Shown piece after piece: positions 27,607 to 35,595 of a stretch of 64,000 nucleotides of DNA (the first letter of the stretch is position 1; every line of letters starts with the position of its first letter). Below the pieces are notes generated by a model. The model was not told where the DNA came from, made no database searches, and was given only the letters and a program-made list of their open reading frames with translations. The DNA is from Gluconobacter japonicus. Its GTDB lineage: Bacteria; Pseudomonadota; Alphaproteobacteria; Acetobacterales; Acetobacteraceae. The position numbers and the translations under genes are program-made. The stretch is from positions 62,001 to 126,000 of the forward strand of contig NZ_BEWO01000005.1 of assembly GCF_002723975.1 (NCBI RefSeq), given 5' to 3'.

Positions 27607-27617
27607 TTTTCAAATAT

Positions 27618-27650
27618 TTCTTCCATCCAGCCCGTTGCTGGATGGAAGAA
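27618..27650. terminator. 13-bp inverted repeat between convergent pyk and tyrA-type gene
   Basis: Arms TTCTTCCATCCAG and CTGGATGGAAGAA have a 7-base loop. It sits 12 bases after the pyk stop and 10 bases before the stop of the opposing gene. It lacks a strong T-run in either direction and may work as a shared terminator. Confidence 0.6.
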
Positions 27651-27660
27651 AATCCAACCA

Positions 27661-28539
27661 TCAGGCCTGACGATTCTCAATCAGTGTTCGTCTGATCCTG
27701 CGTCCCCGTTCAATACGGGTTGTAATAGCAGCTTCATCGCTTTCCCGGATTGCCTGCGCCATGCCTTGAGCATCTGCCACAAAGCGATCAAGGGTCTCCA
27801 AAAGAACATCCTTATTGGCGATGAAAATGTCCCGCCACATCACCGGGTCCGAGGCAGCAATACGTGTGAAATCCCGAAACCCTGAAGCTGCATAATCAAG
27901 AACAGCAGCACGGATTTCTTCGGAAAGATTATCGGCCGTGTCGCAAATGGTAAACGCCAGAAGGTGAGGCAGGTGGCTTACCATGGCGCAAATACGATCA
28001 TGCTTGTCGTCAGACAGGATTTTGGTTCTGGCGCCGCACAGCTCCCAAAGCTGCTGGACCTTCTGCACAGCTTTCTCATCTGCGCCATCTGGCGGTACGA
28101 GCAGGGACCAGCGGTTTTCAAACAGCGTCGAGAAACCTGCATCCGGTCCAGAGTGCTCGGTACCCGCCATTGGATGGCCGGGTACATATGCAACGCCTTC
28201 TGGCAGAAGGGCCTGAATCGTAGGGCCAAGCTGCCCCCGAACCGAGGCTACATCTGTTAAAATAGAACCCAGCTTCATGTAGGGAAGGATAGCACGCGCC
28301 GTCGCTTCAACCGCGCCAACCGGCACGCAGATCATGACGCATTCGGCCTGAGCCGCCACAGCCATGCTGTCTGTTACAACATCCGCTATCTTCAGGTCTC
28401 GGACACGCTCCAGCACTGCTGGGTTAATGTCCGCTGCAATCAACGTGTCTGCCAGAAGACCTGTTTCGCGCGCACGACGCAGGACAGAAGATCCAATCAG
28501 TCCGGGACCAACAACGGCAAGAGATCTGAAAAGGGCCAT
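27661..28539 (-). CDS. tyrA: prephenate/arogenate dehydrogenase family protein
   Basis: This is an NAD(P)-dependent oxidative decarboxylase of tyrosine synthesis; 292 residues from ATG 28539. Motifs are VVGPGLIGSSVLRRARE (Rossmann), CVPVGAVE, LTDVASVRGQL, YVPGHPMAGTEHSGPDAG and VSHLPHLLAFTI. The start overlaps the hpnL stop as TGATG, so it is translated with the hopanoid-associated gene. Whether it uses prephenate, arogenate or both cannot be read from sequence. Confidence 0.93.
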   Translation of the reverse strand: MALFRSLAVVGPGLIGSSVLRRARETGLLADTLIAADINPAVLERVRDLKIADVVTDSMAVAAQAECVMICVPVGAVEATARAILPYMKLGSILTDVASVRGQLGPTIQALLPEGVAYVPGHPMAGTEHSGPDAGFSTLFENRWSLLVPPDGADEKAVQKVQQLWELCGARTKILSDDKHDRICAMVSHLPHLLAFTICDTADNLSEEIRAAVLDYAASGFRDFTRIAASDPVMWRDIFIANKDVLLETLDRFVADAQGMAQAIRESDEAAITTRIERGRRIRRTLIENRQA

Positions 28540-29705
28540 CAAAGAATACGCGGCGACGTCGCAAATGCGGCGGCGTCCTTATCTTCGGCTTCACGAGGAG
28601 ACGAGCCGTCTTTCTTGCTACTTGCGGCCATGACGGATGTTGTTGTCTTCAAAACGGATGTCACAGTCTTCTCTGAAGAAGCGGTAGAAGTGCCGCTTTC
28701 CTTGCGGAGACGGCTCATTTCAACAAACTGCCAGCCGAGAAGGACAGGAATACCTATCAGAATATCCCTTCCACGACGCAGTAGAGACAGACTCAAAGAA
28801 ATCTGTGAATCAATTCCGAAGATCAGACCAAGAGCGACATAGGCTGCTTCCTGCACACCCAGGGCCGCAGGGACAAGAAATCCCGCTGACATGATCCCGC
28901 ACACGACGCCTTCAATAGCGAGCGCTGACAGGAATCCGACATGCGCTCCCAGAAGAATAAGCGCGATCCATGTCAGCAAAGCGCCTGCGATCCAGCAGAG
29001 GAAATGTGACAATGCTCCCAGCATGATCCGGTCCGGGCGGCTCCACAGAGCTTCCAGACGGGCCTGAAAAATATCGGTGTTTCCAATCAGGCTTTCGCGC
29101 CAGTCAGCCGCAATATGACGCCCGAAGAACATCGCAGCCTTACGAACCATCGACCCGCCACGATGCTGGGTCCAGATAAACCCTGCGATCCCGAGCGACA
29201 GAAGAACCATGCCACCCATCAGTGGCCAGATAAACCGCGCAGCTCCCTGATGACCGACAAGGCAGAGGATTGAAACCAGAATGAACGCAATCTGCCCAAG
29301 AACCTCGGTGGTGATATCTACCAGATTGGACGCCACGCCTTCAGGCCAGTGCAGATCTTCCCCATCCACCGCCTGAGCACGGCGCCCTGCGAGAGTGGCC
29401 CGAACACCGAGCACCATTCCACCAAGCTGGGAAAAGGGCAGGCAGGCCCCGGCTGCATCTCGCACCAGACGCGCGCCAATCAGTCTCAGGAGACCGATCT
29501 GGGGAACGGAAGCCTTCCAGGCGATACCGAGTCCAATGTCCACCACGAGTTGAGCCATGACCAGAAGGAAGAACCCTCCGATACCGACTTTTCCAAGAGC
29601 TTCCATAACAGGATGAACGCCTGCTTTGGCTGCAATGAATGTGAAGAGAGCCACGCCCAGAAGGGAGAGGATAATGGGGAGAGTTTTTTTCAACGTCTTC
29701 GTCAC
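28539..29705 (-). CDS. hpnL: HpnL-like hopanoid-associated membrane protein
   Basis: This is an inner-membrane protein of the lysylphosphatidylglycerol synthase TM-region superfamily; 388 residues, GTG start at 29705. Several long hydrophobic helices are visible. Blocks such as VVDIGLGIAWKASVP, LVRDAAGACLPFSQLGGMVLGVRAT, WPEGVASNLVDITTEVLGQIAFI and FLVPAALGVQEAAYVALGLIFG are typical of HpnL. Members are encoded with hopanoid genes; transport or transfer of hopanoids has been proposed. The C-terminal 50 residues are Ser/Thr-rich and hydrophilic. It is divergent from hpnA with 138 bp between them. Confidence 0.88.
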   Translation of the reverse strand: MTKTLKKTLPIILSLLGVALFTFIAAKAGVHPVMEALGKVGIGGFFLLVMAQLVVDIGLGIAWKASVPQIGLLRLIGARLVRDAAGACLPFSQLGGMVLGVRATLAGRRAQAVDGEDLHWPEGVASNLVDITTEVLGQIAFILVSILCLVGHQGAARFIWPLMGGMVLLSLGIAGFIWTQHRGGSMVRKAAMFFGRHIAADWRESLIGNTDIFQARLEALWSRPDRIMLGALSHFLCWIAGALLTWIALILLGAHVGFLSALAIEGVVCGIMSAGFLVPAALGVQEAAYVALGLIFGIDSQISLSLSLLRRGRDILIGIPVLLGWQFVEMSRLRKESGTSTASSEKTVTSVLKTTTSVMAASSKKDGSSPREAEDKDAAAFATSPRIL

Positions 29706-29843
29706 ATGCCGTTTGCAACACGCTCTAACCCACAGTTCTCCAATATTCCAGTCTTGCAGACGCTTTCCCCCGAAAGCCAGCAGCAGTAAGGTACGCGAAA
29801 AATTTCAACCTGTTGCTGATGAACCAAGGAGAAGATTGCCACC

Positions 29844-30839
29844 ATGAACGATGTCACACTCGTTACAGGGGCTACCGGGTTCGTCGGTTCTGCTGTTGCC
29901 CGCGTGCTCCGGGAACGTGGGCACCGCCTGCGTCTGTTTATTCGGGAAAACTCGGACCGATCCAACATTACAGAGCTCGACGCGGAACTTGCCATCGGAG
30001 ATCTTTCCGATCCCTCGACTCTTCCGGCAGCGCTTAAAGGCGTAAAAATTCTTTTCCACGTAGCGGCTGATTACCGACTCTGGGTTCCGGACCCCGCAGT
30101 GATGATGAAAGCCAATGTGGAGGGGACGCGGAACCTCATGCTGGCTGCCCTGGAGGCCGGCGTAGAGAAGATCGTGTACTGCTCTTCCGTTGCGGCCCTT
30201 GGGCTCAACAAGGACGGTACGCCGGCAGACGAAGAAACCTACGTCACGGAAAGCACCGTTATCGGGACCTACAAGCTTTCAAAGTACCGGGCAGAACAGG
30301 AAGTTCTGAAGCTGGTTCGTGAAAAGGGACTTCCTGCAATCATCGTCAATCCCTCGACGCCGATTGGTCCGCGCGACATTAAGCCAACACCCACAGGTCA
30401 GATGATCCTCGATTGTGCATCCGGTCGGATGCCAGCCTATGTGGAGACAGGCCTCAACATCGTGCATGTTGATGACGTTGCCGAAGGGCATGTTCTGGCG
30501 CTTGAACGCGGCAAGATCGGCGAGAAATATATTCTCGGCGGGGAGAACATGATGCTGGGGGATCTTTTCCGCCTCACGAGCGAGATTGCCTGCGTCAAAC
30601 CGCCCCGCATCAAGCTCAGGCAGTCGTGGCTTTATCCGGTGGCTGTCGTGTCCGAATGGTTGGCCCGTGGATTTGGCATTGAGCCGCGTGTCACCCGTGA
30701 AACACTCGCCATGTCTCGGAAGCTGATGTTTTTCTCTTCGCTGAAAGCACAGAGGGAACTTGGCTATGCCCCCCGGCCTGCAAGGGACGCCATAGCGGAC
30801 GCCATTTCGTGGTTCCGTCTGCATGGACGGATGAAATAA
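29844..30839 (+). CDS. hpnA: hopanoid-associated sugar epimerase HpnA
   Basis: This is a cytoplasmic extended-SDR (NAD-dependent epimerase/dehydratase); 331 residues, with AAGGAG about 12 bases upstream. VTGATGFVGSAVARVLRERGH is the dinucleotide site, YCSSVAALG and YKLSKYRAEQ supply the catalytic Ser and YxxxK, and VNPSTPIGPRDIKPTPTGQMI is family-specific. It is the first gene of the plus-strand hopanoid cluster. It probably handles a sugar for the hopanoid head group; the exact substrate is not established. It overlaps hpnB by one base (TAATG). Confidence 0.96.
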   Translation: MNDVTLVTGATGFVGSAVARVLRERGHRLRLFIRENSDRSNITELDAELAIGDLSDPSTLPAALKGVKILFHVAADYRLWVPDPAVMMKANVEGTRNLMLAALEAGVEKIVYCSSVAALGLNKDGTPADEETYVTESTVIGTYKLSKYRAEQEVLKLVREKGLPAIIVNPSTPIGPRDIKPTPTGQMILDCASGRMPAYVETGLNIVHVDDVAEGHVLALERGKIGEKYILGGENMMLGDLFRLTSEIACVKPPRIKLRQSWLYPVAVVSEWLARGFGIEPRVTRETLAMSRKLMFFSSLKAQRELGYAPRPARDAIADAISWFRLHGRMK

Positions 30840-31981
30840 TGCTCTATGGAAGTGCACTCACCAGCCTTGGCGCCTGGATCTACCTGACGCTCTTCCATGG
30901 AAAATTCTGGCAGGGCGGACCGGTTCTCAAACCTTCCACCGCTCCGCCCTGTGCCCCTGATGTCGCAATCGTCGTGCCCGCGCGCGATGAAGCCGCGTCG
31001 ATTGAAGCGTGCCTGACGTCGCTACTTGAACAGGATTATGACGGGAAACTGTCGGTCATCCTGGTAGATGATAACAGCACAGATGGAACAGGCGATCTGG
31101 CCCGCGCCCTGCCTAACCCACACAAACGTCTCACCGTCCTGACCGGTGCTTCGCGTCCTGCCGGGTGGAGTGGCAAGCTCTGGGCTGTCAATCAGGGCGC
31201 GCAGGAGGCATTGGACCACATTGGGCCTTACGGATACATCCTGCTAACCGACGCAGACATCATGCATGCGCCGAAGCATCTTTCGACGCTTCTCGCCAAG
31301 GCCCGTGCAGACGATCTGGATCTTGTTTCCGAAATGGTGGCTCTGAATTGTGAGAGTTCTGCAGAGCGCTTTCTGGTTCCGGCCTTCGTCTATTTCTTCG
31401 CCATGCTGTACCCTTTTGCATGGACGGCAAACGAGCGATCCAAAATCGCAGGCGCAGCAGGAGGGACCATTCTGCTTCGCCGGCGCGCACTGGAGCGGAT
31501 TGGTGGCATTGAGGCTATCCGGGGAGCACTCATCGACGATTGCACCCTTGCAGCGCATGTCAAACGCTCCGGCGGCCGCCTCTACCTGGGCCACAGCGCG
31601 CTCGCATGGTCGGTTCGACCATATCGTGGCGCGAAAGACATCTGGGAAATGATCGCCCGGACGGCTTACGTCCAACTCCGGCAGTCGCCGCTCCTGCTTC
31701 TTGTGACCATTTTCGGAATGACGCTGATCTGGCTCCTTCCGATCGGACTGACCGTTTTTGGGAAAGGGCGTACGAGAAAGGTTGCACTACTGACCTATCT
31801 CCTGTCCTGCGCTACATTTCTTCCAACCCTGCGACGGTTCGGACTTCCCTTATGGCGCGCGTTGCCGCTGCCGCTGATTGCCGCCTTCTATATGGCCGCA
31901 ACCATCGGCTCGGCGATCGACCATCACAGGGGCGTTGGCGTACGCTGGAAAAATCGCTCCTATACGGATGAGGCATCGTGA
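30839..31981 (+). CDS. hpnB: hopanoid-associated glycosyltransferase HpnB
   Basis: This is a GT2-family membrane glycosyltransferase; 380 residues from ATG 30839, which overlaps the hpnA stop (TAATG). Features are an N-terminal hydrophobic segment, VAIVVPARDEAASIEACLTSLLEQ, ILVDDNSTDGTGDLA, YILLTDADI (metal-binding DxD) and GALIDDCTLAAHVKRSGG. Three membrane helices lie at the C-terminus (LLLLVTIFGMTLIWLLPIGL and following). In the hopanoid pathway it is linked to head-group modification. It overlaps hpnC as GTGA. Confidence 0.96.
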   Translation: MLYGSALTSLGAWIYLTLFHGKFWQGGPVLKPSTAPPCAPDVAIVVPARDEAASIEACLTSLLEQDYDGKLSVILVDDNSTDGTGDLARALPNPHKRLTVLTGASRPAGWSGKLWAVNQGAQEALDHIGPYGYILLTDADIMHAPKHLSTLLAKARADDLDLVSEMVALNCESSAERFLVPAFVYFFAMLYPFAWTANERSKIAGAAGGTILLRRRALERIGGIEAIRGALIDDCTLAAHVKRSGGRLYLGHSALAWSVRPYRGAKDIWEMIARTAYVQLRQSPLLLLVTIFGMTLIWLLPIGLTVFGKGRTRKVALLTYLLSCATFLPTLRRFGLPLWRALPLPLIAAFYMAATIGSAIDHHRGVGVRWKNRSYTDEAS

Positions 31982-32838
31982 CAGAAGACATCTGGGGGAC
32001 GAAAGACGTCACCTCTGACAAAGGCAAAACCGACGAGAATTTCCCCGTTGGTTCTTTGCTGATTTCCCGCCATCTCCGCCCGTATGTTCATACCTATTAC
32101 AATTTCGCCCGCGTGGCGGATGACATGGTGGATACATCCGAGCTAACCCCGCAGCAGAAAATTGCCCGGCTGCGTGGGATGGCTGCCGTCATCAGGGGAG
32201 AACTACAGGCTCCGCAGCGAGCTGACGCTCAAACGGCGGTGAAGCTGAGAGAGGTTCTTATCAAGACGGGCGTCCCCCTGGAAACAGCGACAGATCTTCT
32301 TGAAGCGTTCTGCATGGATGCAGAAAAAACAAGATACGAAAGCTGGCAGGAACTCCTGCATTACTGCCGGTATTCCGCCAATCCTGTCGGTCGGTTCTTA
32401 TTGCTGCTTCACGCAGAAGGGCACGAAACGCTTGCACCTTCAGATGCTCTGTGTTCAGCGCTTCAGGTGATTAATCACCTGCAAGATGCAGCAAAAGATC
32501 TTCAGGTTCTGGACCGCTGCTACATTCCGCTGCCCTGGCTTAAGGAAGAAGGCGTTACCATTGATGACCTGAGGCTGGTGCGCAGCAAGCCCGGGCTGAG
32601 ACGGGTTTTCGACAGGATGCTTGATGGGGTGGATGCACTGAATCGCGAAGCACGCGGTCTTCCAATGCTGATCCGAGATCGACGGATGCGACTGGAGGCT
32701 GCTGTCATTGTGGAACTGTCGCATATTCTGGCAAAGCGACTGCGTCGTCAGGACCCTGTGGCCGAACGGGTTGCTCTTACAAAAGCTGACGGGGCAAAAG
32801 CCCTGCTTCTGGCAATGCGCTACTGGCCAACACACTGA
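31978..32838 (+). CDS. hpnC: hydroxysqualene synthase HpnC
   Basis: This converts presqualene diphosphate to hydroxysqualene, in the HpnC-D-E alternative to squalene synthase; 286 residues, GTG start 31978. It is a trans-isoprenyl synthase fold with DDMVDTSEL as the first Asp-rich motif. YCRYSANPVGRFLLLLH and NHLQDAAKDLQVLDRCYIPLPWL are conserved. The hpnA-B-C transcript ends at the strong hairpin just downstream, so hpnD and hpnE must be read from another promoter. Confidence 0.96.
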   Translation: MTEDIWGTKDVTSDKGKTDENFPVGSLLISRHLRPYVHTYYNFARVADDMVDTSELTPQQKIARLRGMAAVIRGELQAPQRADAQTAVKLREVLIKTGVPLETATDLLEAFCMDAEKTRYESWQELLHYCRYSANPVGRFLLLLHAEGHETLAPSDALCSALQVINHLQDAAKDLQVLDRCYIPLPWLKEEGVTIDDLRLVRSKPGLRRVFDRMLDGVDALNREARGLPMLIRDRRMRLEAAVIVELSHILAKRLRRQDPVAERVALTKADGAKALLLAMRYWPTH

Positions 32839-32843
32839 ATAAA

Positions 32844-32871
32844 AAACGGGAGGCCAGAGAGCCTCCCGTTT
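32844..32871 (-). terminator. strong bidirectional terminator between hpnC and the Tat aminotransferase gene
   Basis: A perfect 11-bp stem AAACGGGAGGC/GCCTCCCGTTT has a 6-base loop. On the minus strand it is followed by a T-run (TTTTTTATTC), giving a classic intrinsic terminator for the aminotransferase gene. It should also stop hpnABC transcripts. Confidence 0.88.
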
Positions 32872-32877
32872 GAACTA

Positions 32878-34053
32878 TCAGCCGATGATGCGGTCCAGTG
32901 CCGCACAGAACTTCTTCATTTCACTCATCGAGCCAACCGTGATGCGGGATGCGTTCGGCCAGATCGGCCAGGAGCGCCCGATAATGATGTTTTCCTTCAG
33001 GAATGCATCCTTGATCGGCCCGGCGGGCCGCTTCCAGTCAATAACGAACATATTCGCATCAGACGGGATAAAGCTGATTCCCTTCTTCTGAAGATGGTCG
33101 TAGGTCATGGCACGGGCCGCAATCATCTCACGGCGACGGGCATCAATATCGGCCTTCATGGTGAGGCTCTTCGTGCCACAGACAACCGCTGGAATCGGCA
33201 GCATATGCGTCTGGTTCACACCATCATAGCGCATCATTTTTTCATGAAGGGCAGGGGGAGCCATACTGAAGCCGAGGCGCAGGCCAGCCATTGCGAACAT
33301 TTTCGAGAATGTTCGCAGAACGACAACATCCCGCCCTTCGGCAACAAGCGCAACAGCGCTCGGAGCATTGGAGAAGTGGATATAAGCTTCATCGACAAGA
33401 ACGATGGAGTCTTTCGGCTTGTTCGCGACCAGCCAACGAATATCTTCCAGCGGCGTCAGTGTACCGGTCGGATTGTTGGGCGAACAGATATAATAAACGC
33501 CAGCGTTCGGATCCGCCTTCAGCATCGCCTTTACGTCGGTTTTATAACCGTTTGACGCATCCAGAGGCACTTTTTTAAGCGGAATCTTGAGCCATTCAGA
33601 CGCGACCCAGCCCGCTTCGTAGCTCGGATCAGCCGTCACAAGGCCACGGGTCGGAGAACAGAACGTCACAATCGTACGACAGAGTGGATCAGAAGACCCG
33701 CCCCAAGGCAAAATGCAGTTTTCTGGAATATTATCAATCTTGGCAGCCGTGCTGATCAGATCTTCGCGCGTATGACCCGTAGGGTCGTAGCGGTTTCCTT
33801 CGAAAACCGCAGCAGCACCAGCTTTGGCAGCAGCCGGGAAAGGGCCGGTCCAACACTCATTGCTGCCAATACGGACCATCTTGGTCACATCGCCAGGCGG
33901 CAGCGCCGTGAGAGGGGAGGCCTCAGCGCGCCCAACGATAGACCGTACCGCCATGCCTGCACTCAGAAGTGCAGCTACGCGGCCCAGACTACGACGGGAG
34001 TAACCGCGTGAAAGGAGATCATCTTTTGCTTCAGAGGACAGGCGGTCGGTCAT
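32878..34053 (-). CDS. Tat-exported HisC-like PLP aminotransferase
   Basis: This is a class I/II PLP-dependent aminotransferase closest to histidinol-phosphate aminotransferase; 391 residues. The first ~45 residues form a twin-arginine signal (S19-R20-R21-S, then GRVAALLSAGMAV and GRAEA before the mature start), which cytosolic HisC lacks. The catalytic core is intact: VRIGSNECWTGPFP, CSPNNPTGTLTPLEDI, VLVDEAYIHF, the PLP-lysine block RTFSKMFAMAGLRLGF, and C-terminal ASRITVGSMSEM. It should be exported folded with PLP bound. It sits antisense between hpnC and hpnD, so a periplasmic step on a hopanoid side chain or an amino acid is possible, but the substrate is unknown. Confidence 0.9.
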   Translation of the reverse strand: MTDRLSSEAKDDLLSRGYSRRSLGRVAALLSAGMAVRSIVGRAEASPLTALPPGDVTKMVRIGSNECWTGPFPAAAKAGAAAVFEGNRYDPTGHTREDLISTAAKIDNIPENCILPWGGSSDPLCRTIVTFCSPTRGLVTADPSYEAGWVASEWLKIPLKKVPLDASNGYKTDVKAMLKADPNAGVYYICSPNNPTGTLTPLEDIRWLVANKPKDSIVLVDEAYIHFSNAPSAVALVAEGRDVVVLRTFSKMFAMAGLRLGFSMAPPALHEKMMRYDGVNQTHMLPIPAVVCGTKSLTMKADIDARRREMIAARAMTYDHLQKKGISFIPSDANMFVIDWKRPAGPIKDAFLKENIIIGRSWPIWPNASRITVGSMSEMKKFCAALDRIIG

Positions 34054-34136
34054 GCTCGGTTCACGCTCCTAGAATGTCTGAAAACATATTAGAAACGAAA
34101 CGATCTTTCTGTCAAAGGGCCAATTGAGTTCCAGTT

Positions 34137-34580
34137 TCAATATTCAGGATTTTGTTTGTCCACCGGAACAGACGTAGGTTCTCCTTCTGCACCAGCATAC
34201 GTCAGCAGAAGAATGGTCGGTTCATTTCCTGACACGCCGCGATGAACATCATTCACGGATTCTGCGAAAGCTTCTCCCTGATGAAACGTCTGACTTTTCC
34301 CACTTTCCTTGTCCTGAATTGTCAGGGAGCCCTGCAGAACATATCCCGCATTCGGAAACGGATGCTTATGCCAGGGTAGGGCCGTATGGGCCGGGATCGT
34401 CAGGCGAATCATGCTGAGCTCCGGCTGGGACGTCGTATAGGGCGCGTAGGCTACGCCGTTCCATGAATGCGTGGCTTTCAGAAGATGATCGGCATGAGCT
34501 TTGGCTGACGACGATTCTGCTCGAGCCACAGAAAAACTCGAACAGGCAGCGATGATGGCAAGAAAGAGACTGAACTTCAT
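34137..34580 (-). CDS. small exported cupin-domain protein
   Basis: This is a 147-residue protein from ATG 34580, with AGGAGG 5 bases upstream. A Sec-type signal peptide (FSLFLAIIAACSSFSVARA) precedes a single cupin: motif 1 is PWHKHPFPNAGYVLQGSLTIQD and motif 2 lies around FHQGEAFAESVNDVHRGVSGN. The metal-ligand histidines of cupin motif 1 (HKH) are present. It lies just upstream of the Tat aminotransferase on the same strand (83 bp gap) and may be co-transcribed with it. The ligand is unknown. Confidence 0.85.
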   Translation of the reverse strand: MKFSLFLAIIAACSSFSVARAESSSAKAHADHLLKATHSWNGVAYAPYTTSQPELSMIRLTIPAHTALPWHKHPFPNAGYVLQGSLTIQDKESGKSQTFHQGEAFAESVNDVHRGVSGNEPTILLLTYAGAEGEPTSVPVDKQNPEY

Positions 34581-34715
34581 GGGACCTCCTGGTGGAAGGG
34601 TGTTGCCTTTTGGCATCATAGGAACGTATGGCATCCCATTCCGTTCGAGCCGACTTTGTGACAGGCCCGTTTGGCGTTAGAACGCAGCATTTCTGAAACA
34701 GGACAGGGGACAGAC

Positions 34716-35591
34716 ATGGTTTTCAGCAGGGCACGTGCTTCTTCCGGTCTTCCCTGCGCGCAGGCCGATCTTGACCATGTGGAGCATATCGTCACTGCAT
34801 CCGGCACGTCTTTTGCCCGTGGCATGAAGGTTCTGCCAGCAGCAAGACGTCAGGCCATGTTCGCAATCTATGCCTTTTGCCGCGAGGTAGACGATATTGC
34901 TGACGGCGATGCGGGCGTTGCAGATCCGCTGCAGGCTCTGCAGGAGTGGCATGACCGCATCGAGCGCCTTTATAAGGGTGAAACGCGCGATGCTTTGGAC
35001 CGCGTGCTTGTAGCGACCATCTTCCGTTTCGATCTGCGGGCTGAAGATTTCCACGCCATCATTGATGGAATGGCCATGGATTGCGGTGATCCCATCATCG
35101 CACCAGATGAAAAAACGCTTGATCTGTATTGTGATCGCGTTGCGTCAGCAGTTGGCCGGTTGTCCGTCCGGGCGTTCGGCGATTCTTCGCCAGCCGCTGA
35201 CCTTGTCTCGAAGCATTTGGGAAGAGCGCTTCAGCTCACGAACATCCTGCGAGATATTGCTGAAGATGCCGAACGCAGCCGTCTCTACCTGCCGTCAGAA
35301 CTGCTGGAACGCTTCAATGTTCCAAACGATCCGAAAGAAGCCCTGTACGCTCATGGTCTGGATGGCGTAGGCCACATCCTTGCCAAACGCGCCCATGACC
35401 ATTTCCGGGAGGCACGCCGTGCCATGAAGGACTGTGATCATAAGGCGATGCGTCCGGCGCGGATGATGGCAGCATCCTACGAGCCGGTTCTGAATGCTTT
35501 GGAAAAAAGAGGGTGGAAGAACCCTGAAGCAGTAGCAAAAGTCAGTAAAGGCTGGCGTGCGGTCCGCGCTCTGGCGGCATATGTGAAATAA
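34716..35591 (+). CDS. hpnD: presqualene diphosphate synthase HpnD
   Basis: This condenses two farnesyl diphosphates to presqualene diphosphate; 291 residues from ATG 34716, with AGGGGA about 6 bases upstream. The two Asp-rich motifs are FCREVDDIADGDAG and LTNILRDIAEDAERSRLYLP. SFARGMKVLPAARRQAMFAIYAFCREVDD is typical of HpnD. It starts a second plus-strand hopanoid block and is 4 bp ahead of hpnE. Confidence 0.97.
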   Translation: MVFSRARASSGLPCAQADLDHVEHIVTASGTSFARGMKVLPAARRQAMFAIYAFCREVDDIADGDAGVADPLQALQEWHDRIERLYKGETRDALDRVLVATIFRFDLRAEDFHAIIDGMAMDCGDPIIAPDEKTLDLYCDRVASAVGRLSVRAFGDSSPAADLVSKHLGRALQLTNILRDIAEDAERSRLYLPSELLERFNVPNDPKEALYAHGLDGVGHILAKRAHDHFREARRAMKDCDHKAMRPARMMAASYEPVLNALEKRGWKNPEAVAKVSKGWRAVRALAAYVK

Positions 35592-35595
35592 GCCC

